Assembly: GCA_934700375.1 (NCBI GenBank) | Contig: CAKUXT010000002.1 | Location: 1-32,928 of the forward strand | Length of the DNA: 32,928 nucleotides | Origin: an uncultured Bacilli bacterium | Lineage (GTDB): Bacteria; Bacillota_I; Bacilli_A; RFN20; CAG-288 | Direction of reading: 5' to 3' | Part shown: positions 31,890 through 32,928 of the stretch, in pieces | How the letters are laid out: each line of letters begins with the position of its first letter | Numbering within the stretch: the stretch's first letter is position 1 | Translations under genes and position numbers: made by a program | Notes under the pieces: generated by a model | Databases searched by the model: none | Told to the model about the DNA's origin: nothing | What the model saw: the letters and a program-made list of their open reading frames with translations, nothing else

Positions 31890-32928
31890 TCACTCGTCTT
31901 CCTCGCCATACGTGATCTCGTCAGCCAAAATCTCATAATTCGTCTTTCCGTTGAAGCTATTCTTTCGCATCGTTCCATGGAAGACAAAATAAGAAGCCAT
32001 GCTGTTATTGATCAGTGCAGCATCCTTAAAGCAGCAAAGTCTTCCGCCTTTTCCATTGTCTTTGGAAAAGACAGCGTTGCCGTTTTTGGAGAAGACAAGG
32101 TCCTCTTTCTCGACAGTAAGAGAAAACTTCGGTTCTTCAAATCCTTCTCCGAAAGGCATGAAGGATTCATAGATCTCGTAGTTTTCCTGATTCAGATCCT
32201 CTAAGACCAGAGCGATTTCCTTATCTTCCTTATGGACGGAGAAAGACTGCATGACACAATCGGAAGCAAAAAGGGTAGCGACCTGGAAATAATCTTTCTC
32301 CTGGATTGTGACACCGGCTGCGCGCGGATGTCCGCCATGACGGATGAAGTACTTTTTATTTTTTTCGATAAAAGAGAGGGCATTGTATCCGTCAGGAACA
32401 CGGATAGAACCGACAAGTTCTTTTTCGTTCTGCTCTGAACGAGCAAAGACGATGGTCGGGCAGTTCTTCTCTCTCATCAGCTTGTTGGCAAAAGAGCCAG
32501 AGAGGCCTGAATAGCCGTCACAGAGAAAGACTCTCGCATGTTCGGATTCGACAGGATAAGAGAAGGTCATCGATTTGATGATATTCTTTCTCTCTTCGTT
32601 TGTTCTGACAATCTCAGAAGCAAATTTGACCATTCTTTCAGAGTTTCTGTTCTCAAGGAGGAAGCCGACGACATGATTGGTCGATAGCATGTCCTTGGCG
32701 ATTCTTCCAGGGGCATTCAAGGCAGGGTTCAAGGTGAAATTGATGGAATGATAGGAGATATCTCCATTTAACATCCTGACTAAATTCGGATACTTGTTTT
32801 CCACTAATTTAGCAAGCATGATCTTTGCCATGACAAGATTGTTGCCGACTAACGGCATGACATCGGAAAACACGGCTAGACCTGCAAGAACGGCATCATA
32901 GGCATCATATTTCTTTCTTATGTAGGAT
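31890..32928 (-). CDS. recJ: Single-stranded-DNA-specific exonuclease RecJ, N-terminus beyond the window
   Basis: 5'-3' single-strand exonuclease used in RecFOR repair. The frame is open to base 32928, so the DHH catalytic N-terminal domain lies mostly outside. The visible part starts in YDAVLAGLAVFSDVMPLVGNN, the conserved stretch joining the DHH domain, and contains the INFTLNPALNAPGRI-like segment and the DHHA1 motif RHGGHPRAAGVTI. A C-terminal OB-like domain follows (MPFGEGFEEPKFSL). In many Bacillota recJ precedes apt-rel; here these lie at opposite ends of the window. Confidence 0.9.
   Translation of the reverse strand, partial: SYIRKKYDAYDAVLAGLAVFSDVMPLVGNNLVMAKIMLAKLVENKYPNLVRMLNGDISYHSINFTLNPALNAPGRIAKDMLSTNHVVGFLLENRNSERMVKFASEIVRTNEERKNIIKSMTFSYPVESEHARVFLCDGYSGLSGSFANKLMREKNCPTIVFARSEQNEKELVGSIRVPDGYNALSFIEKNKKYFIRHGGHPRAAGVTIQEKDYFQVATLFASDCVMQSFSVHKEDKEIALVLEDLNQENYEIYESFMPFGEGFEEPKFSLTVEKEDLVFSKNGNAVFSKDNGKGGRLCCFKDAALINNSMASYFVFHGTMRKNSFNGKTNYEILADEITYGEEDE

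Noticed and set aside
1..32928. TGA read as tryptophan (mollicute code)
   Set aside because: TGA ends trmK, recO-overlapping era, the YbeY-Cdd fusion and thyX at coupled junctions, and tryptophans are encoded by TGG, so the standard bacterial code applies.

Overview
The window reads as a chromosomal core region of a low-to-mid GC bacterium of the Bacillota, most like the Erysipelotrichia/RF39-type relatives of the Mollicutes. The evidence is the gene order ybeY/cdd-era-recO-glyRS-dnaG-rpoD-trmK-nif3, the Bacillus-type primosome pair dnaB-dnaI, a single-chain eukaryote-like glycyl-tRNA synthetase, flavin-dependent ThyX, and a stripped-down dcw cluster. TGA is used as a stop at several gene junctions (trmK, era, recO, thyX), so this is not the Mycoplasma code. 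The lineage call is an inference from gene content. No rRNA, tRNA, CRISPR array, insertion sequence or prophage was recognised.

Layout. 1-2266 (minus): apt followed by rel, which runs off the left edge. 2361-3191 (plus): a lone ispH, divergent from apt. 3266-13226 (minus): a long housekeeping operon made of a YbeY-Cdd fusion, era, recO, glyRS, dnaG, rpoD, trmK, a Nif3-family gene and a second, divergent sigma-70 factor, closed by a clear terminator. 13301-16748 (minus): dnaB, dnaI and a C39-peptidase membrane protein without an ATPase domain. 16871-21177 (plus): pyk, a ROK sugar kinase and thrS, ended by a strong terminator. 21265-22873 (minus): mraZ, rsmH and an ftsL-like gene behind a promoter carrying MraZ-type repeats. 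22874-23493 is an AT-rich gap with hairpins, a possible DnaA-N fragment and a small unassigned ORF. 23494-31718 (minus): ftsQ/divIB, ftsA, ftsZ, pheS, pheT, thyX and a DUF177 gene. 31890 to the right edge (minus): the C-terminal part of recJ.

The genes form a growth-control core: replication initiation and priming (dnaB, dnaI, dnaG), transcription (rpoD and a second sigma), ribosome and tRNA maturation (ybeY, era, rsmH, trmK), aminoacylation (Gly, Thr, Phe), nucleotide supply (cdd, apt, thyX), repair (recO, recJ), stringent response (rel) and division (ftsQ, ftsA, ftsZ, ftsL).

No wholly new multi-gene system is evident. The most unusual items are the ATPase-less C39 membrane protein beside the primosome genes, a DnaI that has lost its Walker A lysine, an FtsA with eroded nucleotide-binding motifs, the second sigma factor with an altered -10 recognition helix, the YbeY-Cdd fusion, two apparently leaderless genes, and a terminator hairpin that also holds the ftsQ ribosome-binding site.
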